NCBI GenBank assembly: GCA_007570785.1
Contig: ML660774.1
Location: 8,695,969-8,759,968, forward strand
Direction: 5' to 3'
DNA length: 64,000 nt
DNA from: Antilocapra americana
Taxonomy: Eukaryota; Chordata; Mammalia; Artiodactyla; Antilocapridae
Part shown: positions 1 to 12,456 of the stretch, piece by piece
Position numbering within the stretch: position 1 is the stretch's first letter
Layout of the letters: the number at the start of each line of letters is the position of its first letter
Made by a program: the position numbers and the translations under genes
Notes under the pieces: generated by a model
What the model saw: only the letters and a program-made list of their open reading frames with translations
The model's database searches: none
Told to the model about the DNA's origin: nothing

Positions 1-1219
1 GAGGTAATCTGGTTAGAGGCTCCTTCTCTAGAAACCCTTAACATCTTATTCTTAGATCTCTTTCTAAGACTCCTCAGAAAAAGTCTCTTCCAATTCCTTG
101 CCTGGAGTATATCAACCTCTCACATAAGAAGTTTTATATTATTTAAGATCAATTTGTTGATTTTTTTCTATTGTTACAAAGTGGCAACTTTCAGTAAAAA
201 AAAATTTAGAAACACAAGTAGAAAGGTATGCAGATATAAAATTTTAAGTCATAAGTAAGATAAAATAATTGTTTTTTTCCTGTCTTGTTTTCTTTCTTTA
301 GCATTGAACAAAGCTGGCACTAGACACTCAACATTTTTTGATAGAGCATAAATATAAAATTCAGTGTTACATCAACATACATAAACAGTGGCCAGTATTT
401 ATGTGTATGAAATAAATGGTACATCTTAACCATGAATTTTTAAATAAATTCATGTGCACACTTAAATTTGTTTTGCAAAGTGACTGTTCCAATGGGAGGC
501 AAAGCATAGGAAGGTAAATCATGTGACAGACATATGTTCCACAGAAGTGATATGAAATAGAAATTTATCAGGAATGCTGAAGGTAGATCTAGTTAACTAC
601 CTAATTAGATCTAGTTAACTTTGGTTAGTGGTTGAAGATTTATTAAGCACTACTGCAGATGTAAAACTTTTTAAGTAGCAGGGAACATTCCATCTGGAGG
701 GTCTTCTCTTTCTTCCAAAGTCTAAGATACTGAAATATCCTACGGGTAGGGAAGATGGTTTGTGGGCAGTATCAGAGAAAACTGTCCCTTGTGCTTCCAG
801 CAGTTGAAGGGATCTCGGCATTGCTATTAGAAAAAAAAAGAGTCTTGAGCTATTGGCACATCGTTGATTATGGTGTCTGAATATTTAGAAAGAGTTTACA
901 CGCTTTGAGTATTCACTGAAGCAGTGCTTCAAAGCCCAATGTAAGGAAGGAATTGGCTGGTACACAAAGCTGTTGGTCATTGAATTACCCTAGGGTGAGA
1001 GCAGGATGAAATACAGGGACGGGCAACAAATACTGCCAACTTAAATAGGACAAAAAATGAAACAAATGCAAACCTGAGCAAAATCATTTCCCAGCCGCTC
1101 CTAGCCAAGGGTTTAGAAGAAAGCTTTTAAAAAAACATTAAGACTTTAAATGCTAATTGCTTCCGATTCTTCGTAATTTGTAATATGTGAATATATTTGT
1201 GCAAATGTATGTCATGTAT
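1..1219. other. Unique AT-rich intergenic DNA
   Basis: No repeat family, exon or RNA gene is recognisable here. The open frames are short and there is no splice-site and codon pattern that suggests coding. One short direct repeat, containing the motif tagatctagttaac, occurs twice near 583-618. Confidence 0.6.
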
Positions 1220-1408
1220 GCTTCCTTGGCGGCTCAGATGGTAAAGAATCTGCTTGTAATACAGAAGACTCAGATTCAGTCCCTGGGTCAGGAAGATCCC
1301 CTGGAGAAGGAAAGGACAACCTACTCTAGTATTCTTGCCTAGAGAATTCCGTGGACAGAGGAGCCTGGCGGGCTGCAGTCCACGGAGTCATAAAGAGCCA
1401 ACTCTCAG
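1220..1408 (+). mobile_element. Bov-tA SINE, sense
   Basis: The left part carries the tRNA-Glu-like head (ggcggctcagatggtaaag, then a B-box-like cagattcagtccctgg). The right part is the BovB-derived body ending near the 'cacggagtcataaagagcc' remnant. The tail after the cacgac motif is missing, so the copy is slightly 3'-truncated. Such elements are transcribed by Pol III and mobilised by BovB enzymes (family knowledge). Confidence 0.9.
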
Positions 1409-1454
1409 TAAATTATTCGTTGGATAACAATAGTGGTTAGGCTGATTTTATCGC

Positions 1455-1660
1455 AGTTTTTTGTTGTTGTTGTTGTTGTTTTCCCAGCTTTACTGAGATA
1501 GAGTTAAAATATGCATGTTCAGTTGCTTAGTCATGTCCCAACTCTTCCGTGGACAGAGAAGCCTGGCGGGCTACAGTCCATAGGATCTCACGAGTCAGAC
1601 ACGACTTAGCTACTGAACAACAACATATATTTTATCCTATTAACAACTGAAAGGTCTAGG
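1455..1660 (-). mobile_element. L1 3'-end relic split by a short Bov SINE fragment
   Basis: A TTG-rich run (1460-1480) is followed by 'cccagctttactgagata', typical of the antisense 3' region of old L1 elements. At about 1512-1626 this is interrupted by a Bov-A type piece that retains the 'gtcatgtcccaactctt' and 'gacacgacttagc' ends but lacks the middle. It finishes in a CAACAACA tail. The L1 assignment rests on about 60 bases and is tentative; the SINE part is secure. Confidence 0.55.
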
Positions 1661-2420
1661 CTGTTATGTGCAACTTGGGGACACGTGTCAGACTCTTTTC
1701 TATTATGATTGAAAATGTGCAACGTGGAAAGGAGGTTTACTCTGGAATAGATTTATCTTAACCTAAATTGCAGGGTTTTTGTGAAGGTTACTGAATTGAT
1801 GTTTTCAAAATTCTTTGACATCTTCAGACAAAAGTACAAATGGTTCTTTTCACCATATTGATAGTATTATATTAAACAAATTTGCTTAGGTATTTTTAAG
1901 TTTCAATCCCTACTGCCTCCAATAGAGCAGCTGTGCTTAAAATGACACATCTTTCTTTAGCTGTGAGGTTATGAGAATATTTTGAAATATTGAAGATTTT
2001 TTAATATCAATTATATAATGCCTGGTTAAATTTTAAATGTACTTCATAATTTGGAAGGGAGGGTAAAGTAAATACTTAATTCTGCCACTTTCTCTATGGT
2101 TCAACAAAGCATCTTCTTGGCCATTGTCCTAATCGAATCTGAGCTGGGATGTTCCATAACATTGAATTCATTATAATTCTGAACTGAGAATTCCAATAGA
2201 ATGGCACTGTTCCATTCTGTTGCCCCTCTAACTACTCCAAGGTTTCTTGATGTATCTGGCTCATGATAGTAAAGTGGGAAAAAGCTACTCAAAAAGCCAG
2301 AAGGTGACTTTAGAAAATTATGTACATTTCATCTTTTAAAGTCTTTTAACCTTTGGAGTTGAGAAAAATTGTTTTTTCTTGTGTTTCAAGCATGTGTTAA
2401 ATTGTTACCTTGACTCACTC
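1661..2420. other. Unique AT-rich intergenic DNA
   Basis: No recognisable repeat or gene. A 63-codon minus-strand frame (2101-2292) shows no known motif and is treated as chance. Confidence 0.55.
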
Positions 2421-2870
2421 AGTAGACCTGGAACACATTATGCTGAGATAAGTCAGACAGAGAAAGACAAGTACTTTGTGATAGCACTTATCTGCGGATC
2501 TAAAGAAGCCAAACTCAGAAAAACAGAAAGCCAAATGGTGGCAACTGCAGAACGGGGCATAGGGAGATAGGAAACGTGTTTAAAGGGACACATTCGCAAC
2601 AGCAGTCAACACGTCCTAGAGATTTAACACACAGTACAGTGAACACAGGCAATGATATTGTATTATAATCAAACTTCCTAAGAGACTAAAATTTAACGTT
2701 TCCCACCCCTAGAAAGAAAGGATCATTATGTGATGTGAAAGATGTGATCGCTACAGTGACAATCATGTTATTATATATAATGCATCGAATTAACACGTGT
2801 ACCTTAAATTTGTGTTATATGTCAAATATATTTCAATAAGAACACAGAAAAAGCAAAAGGTGAAGCAACT
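2421..2870 (+). mobile_element. Old L1 3' end, sense
   Basis: The start matches the well-known L1 3' region: 'gataagtcagacagagaaag' followed by the 'cttatctgcggatctaaag' block. It continues through a diverged 3' UTR ending in 'caaatatatttcaataag' and an A-rich tail near 2840-2870. It is 5'-truncated with many substitutions, consistent with an L1MA/L1MB-age copy. The overlapping 63- and 81-codon frames are by-products of this repeat. Confidence 0.75.
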
Positions 2871-4450
2871 GAAAGAAAGCAAAACAAGTCCCTCATGTAA
2901 GAGATACAGGAGAAACTCCAAAGAAAATTATGAATGTCCAGTACAACCATATTCTGAAGTGAGAGGTAGGCTAATTGCGAACAGTGGACCAGAACGTTTT
3001 TTGCTGGCATTATCCCATGGCCCAGCTCAATATACAAAATAGCTTAGTTGGAAAATAAATAGTCATGTCTTTTTGCTCTCAATTTTCATTGAGATGGATG
3101 TACCTCCTAGAAGAATATAGCATATTACCTACCCTGTGGGAGTTTATGATTTTGCTATCAAGAAAATAGTTACATACATGAATATGTTACTAAATATTAA
3201 GACACCATATCATATGAAATAGGCTATCTTTATAAAACATTATCCCAGTATTCTAACTCTAAATGGGGCAAGATTTCAGAGAAAGAGGTGCTCAAAGAAA
3301 GGTTTCTAACTGATACAGAAGCATTGGGAATAGATCATCCAGGATGTGATGTGAACTGATCTGAACTGAACCTGAACTAATGTGTCTGAAAATATTAAAC
3401 ATAATTAATTTTACATTTTAGTCTCAGAGGAAAGACTTGACTTTTAATGGAAAAAAATACTATTTTGTAGAAAGAGTTTTTGAAGGTTACAAGCACTGCA
3501 TAAAATCAGAGCCTGTGGCCAGATTATTAACACTAAAGATGCTGATTCAGTTGAGAGAGGTTTAATGAGGTCTTATTAGATACAGAGCAGTGTGCTAGAC
3601 TTTTGCAGTATATAAAAATGCACCTGCTTGTACAATCAGATAACCTAGAAGTTAATATAGGTAGCTAATGATATAACAAATTAAGCTTATGATATGTGCA
3701 AATGAGGGACCATAGAATAACAAAAGACATGGGAAGTAATTTGGCCGAGACACCTACCAAGATCCAGCCAACGTTCTGAGAGCTGCAGTACCTTGGGGCC
3801 TGCTTTGATTCTGACAATCAACCACATTAACTATTCTTGTGAACTTTAAAAGCTATGTTGATAAATTTACCCTGGGCCCTTGGAATAAGAACTTAGAACT
3901 TTGTTAACTCCTGATAGTGACAGGAAACATGTAAGTCCTTAGGATAATGGGTTTTATTTCACTCCACTACAGACTTGTTTATGATGTCAAGTCCTGTGGC
4001 AGGTAAGCAAGACTGGACAAAAAACTCATTTTGTTTTTTGGATAAAAATAGTTGATTCCAGCTGAATTTCCCCTTTTAAATAGCTTGTCCTGAGCGATAC
4101 CTACTTGCCGTGACTGGCACAATTTACTAATGCTGGGTAGGATCTGACCAGAGAAACTTATTCTAAAGACAAGTAAGTGGGGGGTTGATGGTTTGTGGGA
4201 GACACTGGGTTTTGAGACATACTGTCACACATCATCCGCTCCCATTGCTTCCAGCTTCCATTGCTTCAGAGCCAAGAAGAGCCTCTGATTTTGAGATATT
4301 CCTGCTGGGCAGACAAGGAAAGGAAAAGCCGCTGAAATTCACTGTTTGGGGGGGAAATATATACGTAACTGTCAACGTAGTAAGTAAAATCTTCTTAACA
4401 ATACAGCCGAATCCAGCAGAAAAAAATATTTTATAAATCAAGTTTGAAAA
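2871..4450. other. Unique intergenic DNA
   Basis: No family recognised. A small stretch around 3585-3640 (gagcagtgtgctagac) faintly recalls an antisense MIR/L2 core but is too diverged to call. A G-run lies near 4345-4352. Frames of 83 and 69 codons on opposite strands at 4185-4441 overlap each other and lack recognisable domains. Confidence 0.5.
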
Positions 4451-4569
4451 GCTTATTTTTGGCTAGCTTTTACAGCTGTGGGATCTTAATGCCCTGACCA
4501 AGGATTGAACCTGTGCCCCCTGTAGTGGAGGTGCAGAGTCCTAACCACTGGGACCACCAGGAAAGTCCC
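4451..4569 (-). mobile_element. CHR-2 tRNA-derived SINE, antisense
   Basis: The antisense signature is clear: 'ttatttttggctagc' at the tail side, 'ccaaggattgaacctgtgcc' over the B box and 'gaccaccaggaaagtccc' at the 5' end. CHR SINEs are tRNA-Glu-derived elements of cetartiodactyls, older than Bov-tA. Confidence 0.85.
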
Positions 4570-5345
4570 TAAAAGACTTGACTATAATGATGAATAAATT
4601 AGAAAGATCTCAACTTCTCTCATACATAGACTGTACCTAAATAAACTTGATTATTCACCAAACTTTCTTTTTATGTATTATTAATTTTTTTTTTTTTTGC
4701 TATATATAGAGAAGGCATACACAACTTTTTGAAAATATCTAAAAGTTAGTTTTAGAAAAAATATGATACTTACATATAGAATGAAATACATAGCTAATTC
4801 TCAAAGCATAAATTTTGCCTAACATAATGCTTTTTGCATTTGGTCAGTCTAAGGGAGAAGGACATCGAGCGTGACACATTCTCGGTAAAGGTTTGACTGT
4901 GGATTATATGAATCAATAAATCTTCTCTCTCTTTATGGTGTATATCCAAACACTTGATCGGCCAGTGATTGATAGATCTGATACTTCAAAAGAGGGGTAC
5001 ATGGACGTATGTTACTCAAGAACCATATTTTCTTCTTATTGGCAAAATTATTCTTCAAATGTAATTGAGGCGCTTGGATATTTGCGTCTTGTTCAGTCTG
5101 GTTACCGTTTTCCACCCTACCAGAGCAATGCTTTCCAGCGCTAAGAAGACAAAAAAAAATGAATGTGTCTTTGAAAAGGATTAGCTTATGATCAGATCAA
5201 AGCTTGGAAAGTTTGAGTTCAAAATCCATTGTTGTCATACTCAGACCTAAGAGGTGAAATGTCAGGCCTGAAAGTGTGGGTCTATTGTGGTGTGGTTTAT
5301 CTGCTTTTGCCCCCTGGATACACTCTCCACCCTGCTCTGGGCTTT
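4570..5345. other. Unique DNA with an unusual CpG-retaining patch
   Basis: A poly-T run lies near 4685-4699. The segment 4930-5145 is open on both strands (69 codons plus, 60 codons minus) and keeps several CpG dinucleotides in an otherwise CpG-poor setting. No protein family is recognisable. Low divergence or functional constraint could explain it; chance could as well. Confidence 0.4.
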
Positions 5346-5530
5346 GTTGTATAGTTGCTAAGTCATGTCTGACTCTTCATGACCCCATGAACTATAGCCT
5401 GCCAGGCTCTTCTTCCATAGGATTTCCCAGGCAAGAATGCTAGAGTGGGTTGCCATTTCCTTCTTTAGGAGATCTTCCTGACCCAGGGATCGAACCCTTG
5501 TCTCTTACCACTGAGTTACCTGGAAAGCCC
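5346..5530 (-). mobile_element. Bov-tA SINE, antisense
   Basis: Starts with the antisense tail 'gttgctaagtcatgtctg', runs through 'caggcaagaatgctagag' and ends at the reverse complement of the tRNA-like head ('ccactgagttacctggaaagccc'). Essentially full length but diverged. Confidence 0.9.
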
Positions 5531-7134
5531 AGAAAGAGACAGACTAAAGACTGAACTTCAAACTGAGGGTGGGGTCAGCACCACGACCACCCAGAGTAGG
5601 TTGTACACTCTCAGCCTTAGAGTTGACCCACAGGCGTCACAGAGTTAAACTCTTGTCCTCAAGGTTTGTGTTGGGTCCTACCTGTAGGCAGACTGGAAGG
5701 AACAGACTAAGCTGGCTGCATTTTCTCTGCAAAGCTCATCTCCTCCGCCATTATTCCTATCTCCAGAATACTGCTCTTACTCTCACAGTTTCCAATAATC
5801 CTGCCCTCACTTTATCAATAGTCCTTTTATTATACTTTTGGCAAATTTCTTGCCTCCCCACTAACTACCTGATACAGGCTTCAATCACAAAGCACATACT
5901 ATTTGGCTGATGAGTTGATAACATTTGTTGGACATCCATTGACTTTGAGGCACTACTCATTTGCAAGATAATCAAAAAACTTATCCTCCCTTTGAGATAG
6001 AGGAAGGAAAACAGTTGGGCAAAAGAGTGTAATTTAGGCATGGTTTTAAAAACTCAGTGTTTTCAACAAAAATTTAGTCTTATGGTCTCACTTACTATTT
6101 GTTTCCAGTTCTAAAAGCACCTTGAACATACCTGTATTTCATGATTCAGTTGAGTTCAGGAAAAGCAAATATTTATATGACAGAACAACGTGAATCAAAG
6201 AAGCTGATAGGTGGTTCTAGAGAATGGGAAATTAATATCTCTCCAAACTTTTTCCACACGTCTATTCTATAATTGTCATATGGAGATATTAAACTCATAC
6301 TCAAAGTAATTCTACATAAAGTGATTACTATTCTTCACTTTCCCATTGGTCTGGAAAAGATGATGAGAAATAGAGCTATACTTAAGCACACCAGATATAT
6401 TTCTAGAATTTTGGAGTTCGTTAAAAACCTAGAAAATATTATACAGTGAGTTGGTTTGACATGATGTTCCATACAAAGTAATTAGGTTTATTATGTTTAA
6501 AATAAGACAAACTTTCTGACACTGCTCAACTGTCAGTCTTGAATTTTTCCTGAATGCTGATTAAATTGCATAACACTGAACTATAGATTTTAAAAATATA
6601 TGAGTATGGCATATATAATGTATTTCTTCTTTAGAACCTAATGAATGAGAACATGGTCATAGTCCAGTTTTCACTATATTTTTGTTATAGGGAAAAAAAT
6701 TCATGCAGCTCTCTCTGTGTGTTCACAGCACTGTTGCTTTTCAGCAAGCAAATGAAAATTTAACTTCTCATGTCCTCCTTTATGGAGGAAATTCAGCTGC
6801 ATTTTCTTTTGACAGTGGAACTGGAATGGAAACATCTTTTTCTTCTACCGTGTATCCCAATGAGTACTAATACTGTCTAGAGCTAAAATAAGTAGTAATG
6901 ATTTGCTCTAGAGTGTGTAACTTTGCACATTCTGAAGTTTCCTTTTATCAGTGGTATGGAAATAGAGGATATGTATATCTTGCCAATACCCACTCTCTAG
7001 ATGTAAACAGCTTTGGTAAAGGACTACACTTGAACCCACTGCAGAACTGCCCTGTGAAAACATTCTTCCCTCGCCTGGACTCTCCCATTTTCTCGTACCA
7101 TTACACAACCAGCTCCAGTATTTCAGTCTGTGCT
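5531..7134. other. Unique intergenic DNA
   Basis: No repeat or gene recognised. A 113-codon plus frame (5569-5910) is the longest; it lacks recognisable domains, starts just past a SINE and has no flanking splice-site logic, so it is not called as a gene. Confidence 0.5.
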
Positions 7135-7337
7135 GTGCTGAGCTTAGTTACTCGGTCATGTCCAGCTCTTTGCAACCTCATGGACTGCACCCTGGGGATT
7201 CTCCAGGGAAGAATACAAGAATACTGGAGTGGTTTGCCATGCCCTCCTCCAGGGGATCTTCCCAACTCAGGGATCGAAACCAGGTCTCCGGCATTGCAGG
7301 CAGATTCTTTACTGACTGAGTCACCAGGGAAGTCAGA
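7135..7337 (-). mobile_element. Bov-tA SINE, antisense
   Basis: Antisense body 'agttactcggtcatgtccag', central 'aatactggagtggtttgcc' and inverted tRNA-like head 'gactgagtcaccagggaag'. It generates parts of the 151-codon plus frame and the 106-codon minus frame here, which are therefore not genes. Confidence 0.9.
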
Positions 7338-9440
7338 GGCAGACCTGACCTGATGCCCCTGCTGACAGAATTTGTCATTTACTGCTTTGCCTCTGTATGG
7401 GCCACCTATTTCTGTGGACATGTATCACCCTGCATATTATATGTTACTTCCAGACCACACTGCAAATCCATTTTGGCGACCGAATGAATCTTGTCTTTGA
7501 TGATTAGCAAATCTTAAGAAACTCATTAGCAGGCAATCAGGCTGAACCTAGTCAATACTATTCTGCTACTCATTTATTTGCAGAGAAGATAGAATAAAAT
7601 AACTTTGACTGGGTTTGTGAGAACCAGCAATTTAACTTGAGCATAGTTCTCAGATATAAGCTAAAGGAGATAAACTGTCTTGTTTGTGATTGTATCCCCA
7701 GACAACTGTATGTCCATTAAGATCAGTAAGTATTGGTTAATGAAATTAGGAAATAACAAATAAACCTCAAACCTTTACTATATAGTTGGCTTCATTCTAT
7801 AACAGTCATCAATTTATCCACTGTCCTCCCCTGCCAGTTTTTAGCTATTTGCTGACTTGCTCTTTCATTCAAGCTTGTGTCCCTAAAGACAGGCCCATTT
7901 TCCTTTCAATATATTTCTCCTTTTGTATTGGAAAAAAGGAAAGCTCTCTGTGTGTGTGTGTGTGTGTATGTACACATGTAGTTTATCAGAAAGGAAAAGC
8001 CTTCTTCCTTGATCTGACCGAGTTCCCCGCACAGCCCTGTGGCTTAATTAACATCTGTTTCATAGAAGTGAAAAGGTGAGCAAGGTTGTCCAGGTGCCTT
8101 CCAGCACATCCTCTCTGCTCTGCAGAGAAGAGACAGCATCCTTGGATTCCTGCTGCCCTTCCAGCAGGAGACCTGCTCTTTTGTCCAGTTGAAATATTTC
8201 CTTGGTGAAGGCCTCAGGGTTGAAAGGTTGGGGAGTGGAGGAGAGAGTTTGTTCTTGAATTTATGAACTGTGTGTGTGAGAAACTTAAGTGGCACAGTTC
8301 TCCCATCGACATTACAGATATGGGCAAAATAATAATCCTTTTTATCATCCCACAGTCCATAAAACCAATGCCTTTTAATGGTGTGGGCATAATGAAAGGA
8401 AATATTAAGTTAATTGGACAGGCACCAATGTAAGGTCTCAGTAGTAACTTCCGAGCATTGCTTTAACTCTCTCAGCTCATATTTCAAATGACCGTTGCTG
8501 AGATAACTTCCAAATATATTCTTGGCGAATGTAAGTTCTTTCTTTCCTTTTTAAAGTTCATCACCTCTGCTGGGCCTTAACAACCACATTATAAATGCTA
8601 TTTTGTGTTTTCACATAATTTTTCCTTCACTGAAAAAAAAATGTTTGCTTTTCTTCTGCAAGGTTGCTACACTTGAAACCAGAACCAAGGACTATGGCTA
8701 CTAAATTCCAAGTCTTGTTTTATGTACTTGCTTCAAAACAGACTTATGTTTTCCTTAGTATCTTTTATGAGTATATCAGTCATCAATAAAATAGAAGAGG
8801 GTAATCCTGGCCAAAATTAATAGCCATTTTTCATGGCACATCTGATAATACCCTGTATAGATAAAAGAGTGGTATGCAGTTAAAACAATCTCTTAAAACT
8901 CTTTCTTCAAGAACATTTTTTGGGGGTCAGGTCTTTCGTTATTTTCCCCCTCTAAGTGTCTAGATTGTGTATAGTAGAGAGCATCAATTCTCTTTCCAGT
9001 GACTGCTATACTCATGCTTCTGTGTTTTATTCATTCTGTTTTATGGATTTTGCAAACTTGACTTTCAGTTCACCTTATGGCCCCTGAGGCTAAACTTTTG
9101 ATTTAAAATTATTTGAAGCTTTGGGCTCTCAGAATTTTGTCTGAGTAGAGATCCTTCCAAGGCTTTAGGCGACTCAGAGCCAGGAAGCACATCTTTCAGA
9201 GTTATGCTAGGGGCCATCCGTTTGCCCCAGAGAGCACGAAGCCGGTAGCATTAGCTGGCTGGGAATTTGGCAGTGTTCCCTGAAACTCAGTGATGCTGCC
9301 AGAGAATTCCTCTTTTAGGGCCAAGTGATGCTATAGACTCAGTTCTAGTGGTGTGAAGCCAGTTAGGCCTCTTGAACATTTGGCTAAACCATTCATCAGA
9401 GACCTTACCATTTAGCCCAGCCTCCCTGTGTTCACTCTAC
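7338..9440. other. Unique DNA with a short (TG)n tract
   Basis: A TG dinucleotide tract occupies about 7949-7968. Otherwise no repeat is recognised. Around 8360-8540 the sequence carries several ATTAA/TTAATT-like homeodomain-type words, but nothing that identifies a function. Confidence 0.5.
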
Positions 9441-9737
9441 CTGTTGTTCAGTCACTCAGTCATGTCCAGCTCTTTGCAACCCCATGGACTGCAGCACACA
9501 GGCTTCCCTGTCCTTCACCACCTCCCGGAGTCTGCTCACACTCAGGTCCATTGAGTCGGTGAGGCCATTCAGCTGTCTCATCCTCTGATGTCCCCTTCTC
9601 CTCCTGCCTTCTGTCTTTCACAGCATTAGCATCTTCCAGTGAGCTGGCTCTTTGCATCAGGTGGCCAAAGTATTGGAACTTCATCTTCAGCATCAGTCCT
9701 TCCGATGAATACTCAGGGTTGATTTCCTTTAGGATTG
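9441..9737 (-). mobile_element. BovB LINE 3' fragment, antisense
   Basis: Begins at the inverted BovB tail (gttgttcagtcactcagtc) and extends about 300 bases into the element ('catcagtccttccgatgaat'), then stops at 9737. It is longer than the Bov-A unit found in SINEs and continues into sequence found only in BovB, so it is a 5'-truncated LINE, not a SINE. The 77-codon minus frame is a remnant of the 3' part of its ORF. Confidence 0.9.
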
Positions 9738-9957
9738 CTACTTGGTGGGGTGTTAATGTGTCCGGGTGTCATGCCCTGCCTACTCTTCACACTCTAACTG
9801 TTATACAGCCACACTTCCCTGTTTCCATTTTCCTCAACCCACTGGGCTCCTTAGAGCTTCTCTCCCAGGCTTTGCTTCTTTAATCAGAGAGAGTAATTCT
9901 CACCAACACCATAGACTTCTTTTTCCTCTTAACCTTTCTTCAATTGTGATCATTTTT

Positions 9958-9979
9958 GGGGGGGAGGGTGGGTCGGGGG
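9958..9979 (+). other. Intramolecular G-quadruplex motif
   Basis: Four guanine runs (G7, G3, G3, G5) are separated by loops of one, one and two bases (A, T, TC). Such short loops predict a stable parallel quadruplex. No promoter or gene is visible next to it. Confidence 0.75.
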
Positions 9980-10128
9980 CCCACTAATAATTGCTTTGTT
10001 TGATAGATATAGTTTAACATCAACCAGCAGTTGTAACGTTTACATTAAAAACTTTTTTTTATTGAATGAAATACTCTTAAAATTCTTTGGTTTTTCCAGT
10101 TTTCAAAAGTACATGATTCCATATGATC

Positions 10129-10168
10129 CCATAATAACCCTTTTCTTACCATAATAACCCTTTTCTTC
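10129..10168. repeat. Two-copy 20-base tandem duplication
   Basis: The unit ccataataacccttttctt plus one base is present twice head to tail with 19 of 20 bases identical. This looks like a recent slippage or unequal-exchange event in a T/C-rich stretch. Confidence 0.9.
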
Positions 10169-12228
10169 CCCCTACCCCTCCAAGGCCTCTCCTGCTTCCC
10201 TCTCCCCACTGCTGAACATTAGTTTACTGAGTCGGTTCAGGAATATCCCACTTCACCTCCTCATCAATCCTCTTTGTTATTACACCAGGCTTGAAAGGCT
10301 TGAGAACTTTCCAGAACTATGTGAATTGATTGGACCCAGTAGCTCTGTCTTCCTCTCTAAATAAGTAATGTGTTACCGTACTTCACTGTAAAGACTAATA
10401 TCATCTCTGGAAACTCTGTTTTCCTAACTGGTCCTGAAATCTATATCTCTAGGTTTTAATTTTTTTTTCTGAGTTTTATCCCTGTTACTAAATAAATGAT
10501 ACTCTGCTGATGTTCTGCTATCAGTTCACAGTTAGACTCAAGTGTAAATTCAAGTTTATCTCCCCTTTTACCACAGTGTGTTTGTAACACAATACAGAGG
10601 TAGAAGGAGTCCATAATTTGAAGCCACAACACTTGAGTTTGTGGACCCGGATTAACTTCTTTCAAATTTATGTAAGTCCATGAAGTGTGAATAGCATTAC
10701 CAGTATTACATATGTTATCTTAATACTTTTATAATGCATTTTTCTTCCATTTTATTCTTCCTATGAGTGCCCTAGCTCATCTGCTCACAGAAATATCAGA
10801 CATGTCTTTGTAAAATACTTAGTAAACTACTTGCCCAAAGTCAAACTCTTCGATGTGATGCTTTAGAACTACCTTATACTTATTCAAATATATGTTTTCT
10901 GATCTTCACTTATTCTCAGCTCTCACCAGCACTGTTATCTCCTGAAGACAACAGAGCACTGTGTTACCTCCGCAGTCACACTACCACTACCCTTCTCTTT
11001 GCCTTTTTATTCCAACTTGTTCTTCAAGCCCCATCTCACCTTGATTTCCTGGGTATTAACCTATTAACTCCATTTAATACCTAAATGAAATAACCACACT
11101 TTTGCCTTGTTCATGGTCTACAGGCCTGACTTGTATTATTATGATGATGTTAATTACTCTGTAGACCCTGATTATTGCTTAACAATTCATACCTAAGAAA
11201 GTGTTCTCTTGGCCTTGGTTTTCTGACAAAATGAGGAACATTATATTTTCTCTTTATAGGTCTTTATGAGATTTTATAGGTTAATTAAAACATTCTGAAA
11301 AGCTTCTTGATTTAAGATTAATAAAGTTATATATCTTTATTCTTGACTCTGTCAGTTCTATTTTTCTGTATATTACTATTACTGATAGCAAGCTATTTCT
11401 GGATACTTTATTTTTTCTTAGCCTTTAAAAAACAGTTCTTAAAGTTCAAACTGTGACCAGTGGCTGCTGTTGTGTAGATTGATAAAACAAGACATGCTGT
11501 GTAATCCCCTCCCACACAGATATTTATGTGCACTTCTTAAATATAATAAAGAAGAAAAAAAGAGGGAATAAAGAAAACAAGAAAAGGAAGGAAAGAAAAC
11601 ATGAAATCCTATAAAGCAAATGACTGAAAATTTTCTAACAAGTTTTTATGCAATTCATTTATTCAAACTTGATTTAAAGATAGAATATTTTGTAATGGAA
11701 CCATATCTGATCCAGAAATCTAATTGCATTCTTAATTTTGGAAGCAAGTGGATACAGTGTTACGTTTTTTTTAATGTTGTCTTGAGCAAAAGAGTAATTT
11801 GCAGCCAAGTAACAGCATCCAGTTTTTAAAACCTTATTTTTTCCCCTGGGATGAAGAGCTTTTCTGTGTCTACCAACAGGTTTTTTCTTTTTCAACCTGG
11901 TGACCAATGAAGAAACTTTTCATAAACTGAAAAGTTATAGGGAGATAACTTCCAATTAAAGGACTATAAATGTGATTAGGTTTGTCTGAGTGAAAAAACA
12001 GTTTCCCTTTTCTGGGTTCCTCTATTCTAGCTCTTGTGTTGATTTAGCCAATGGATATAAAGTGTGATCTCTTAATTTTTGGGGTCTCTGGTTCCTTCTG
12101 GAGATAAAGTTCTGTGATTCTATGCAAAAATGATTCTCAGTTTGGTTGGGTGATCAATACTTGTAAGACTCTGATAGAAGCTATAAATTATCTCCCCATT
12201 AAAAGTACAGATTCCTGAAAGATACATA

Positions 12229-12437
12229 CAGTTGACCCTTGAACAATATGGGTTTGAATTGCATGGGTCCCTTTAGACACAGACTTTTTCCATTAAACAG
12301 GCACTGCAATATTACACAATCTGCACTTAGATACAGAAGGACTTCGAAAACAGAGAGACAACAGTAAATTTATAGATGAATTTTGGACTGCACAGGGGTT
12401 GCTTCCCCTAACTTATGCATTGCTCAAGGGTTAACTG
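12229..12437. mobile_element. Tc1/mariner-type (Tigger-like) MITE
   Basis: The element starts cagttgacccttgaacaa and ends with a near-perfect inverted copy (ttgctcaagggttaactg). It is flanked on both sides by TA, the target dinucleotide of Tc1/mariner transposases. It is about 209 bases, with no room for a transposase. Extended TIR similarity continues inward (gcatgggtcc against actgcacagggg). The family name is from memory of similar human repeats; the TIR and TA observations are direct. Confidence 0.85.
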
Positions 12438-12456
12438 TATATGTACATGACTATAT

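Larger units (their letters stand above)
9738..12228. other. Unique intergenic DNA
   Basis: No gene recognised. It contains a G-quadruplex motif and a 20-base tandem duplication (listed separately), and a purine-rich run at about 11550-11606. The stretch near 10980-11080 vaguely recalls an L2 relic but is not callable. Confidence 0.5.

Noticed and set aside
6898..7421. 151-codon plus and 106-codon minus frames
   Set aside because: Most of their length is an antisense Bov-tA SINE.
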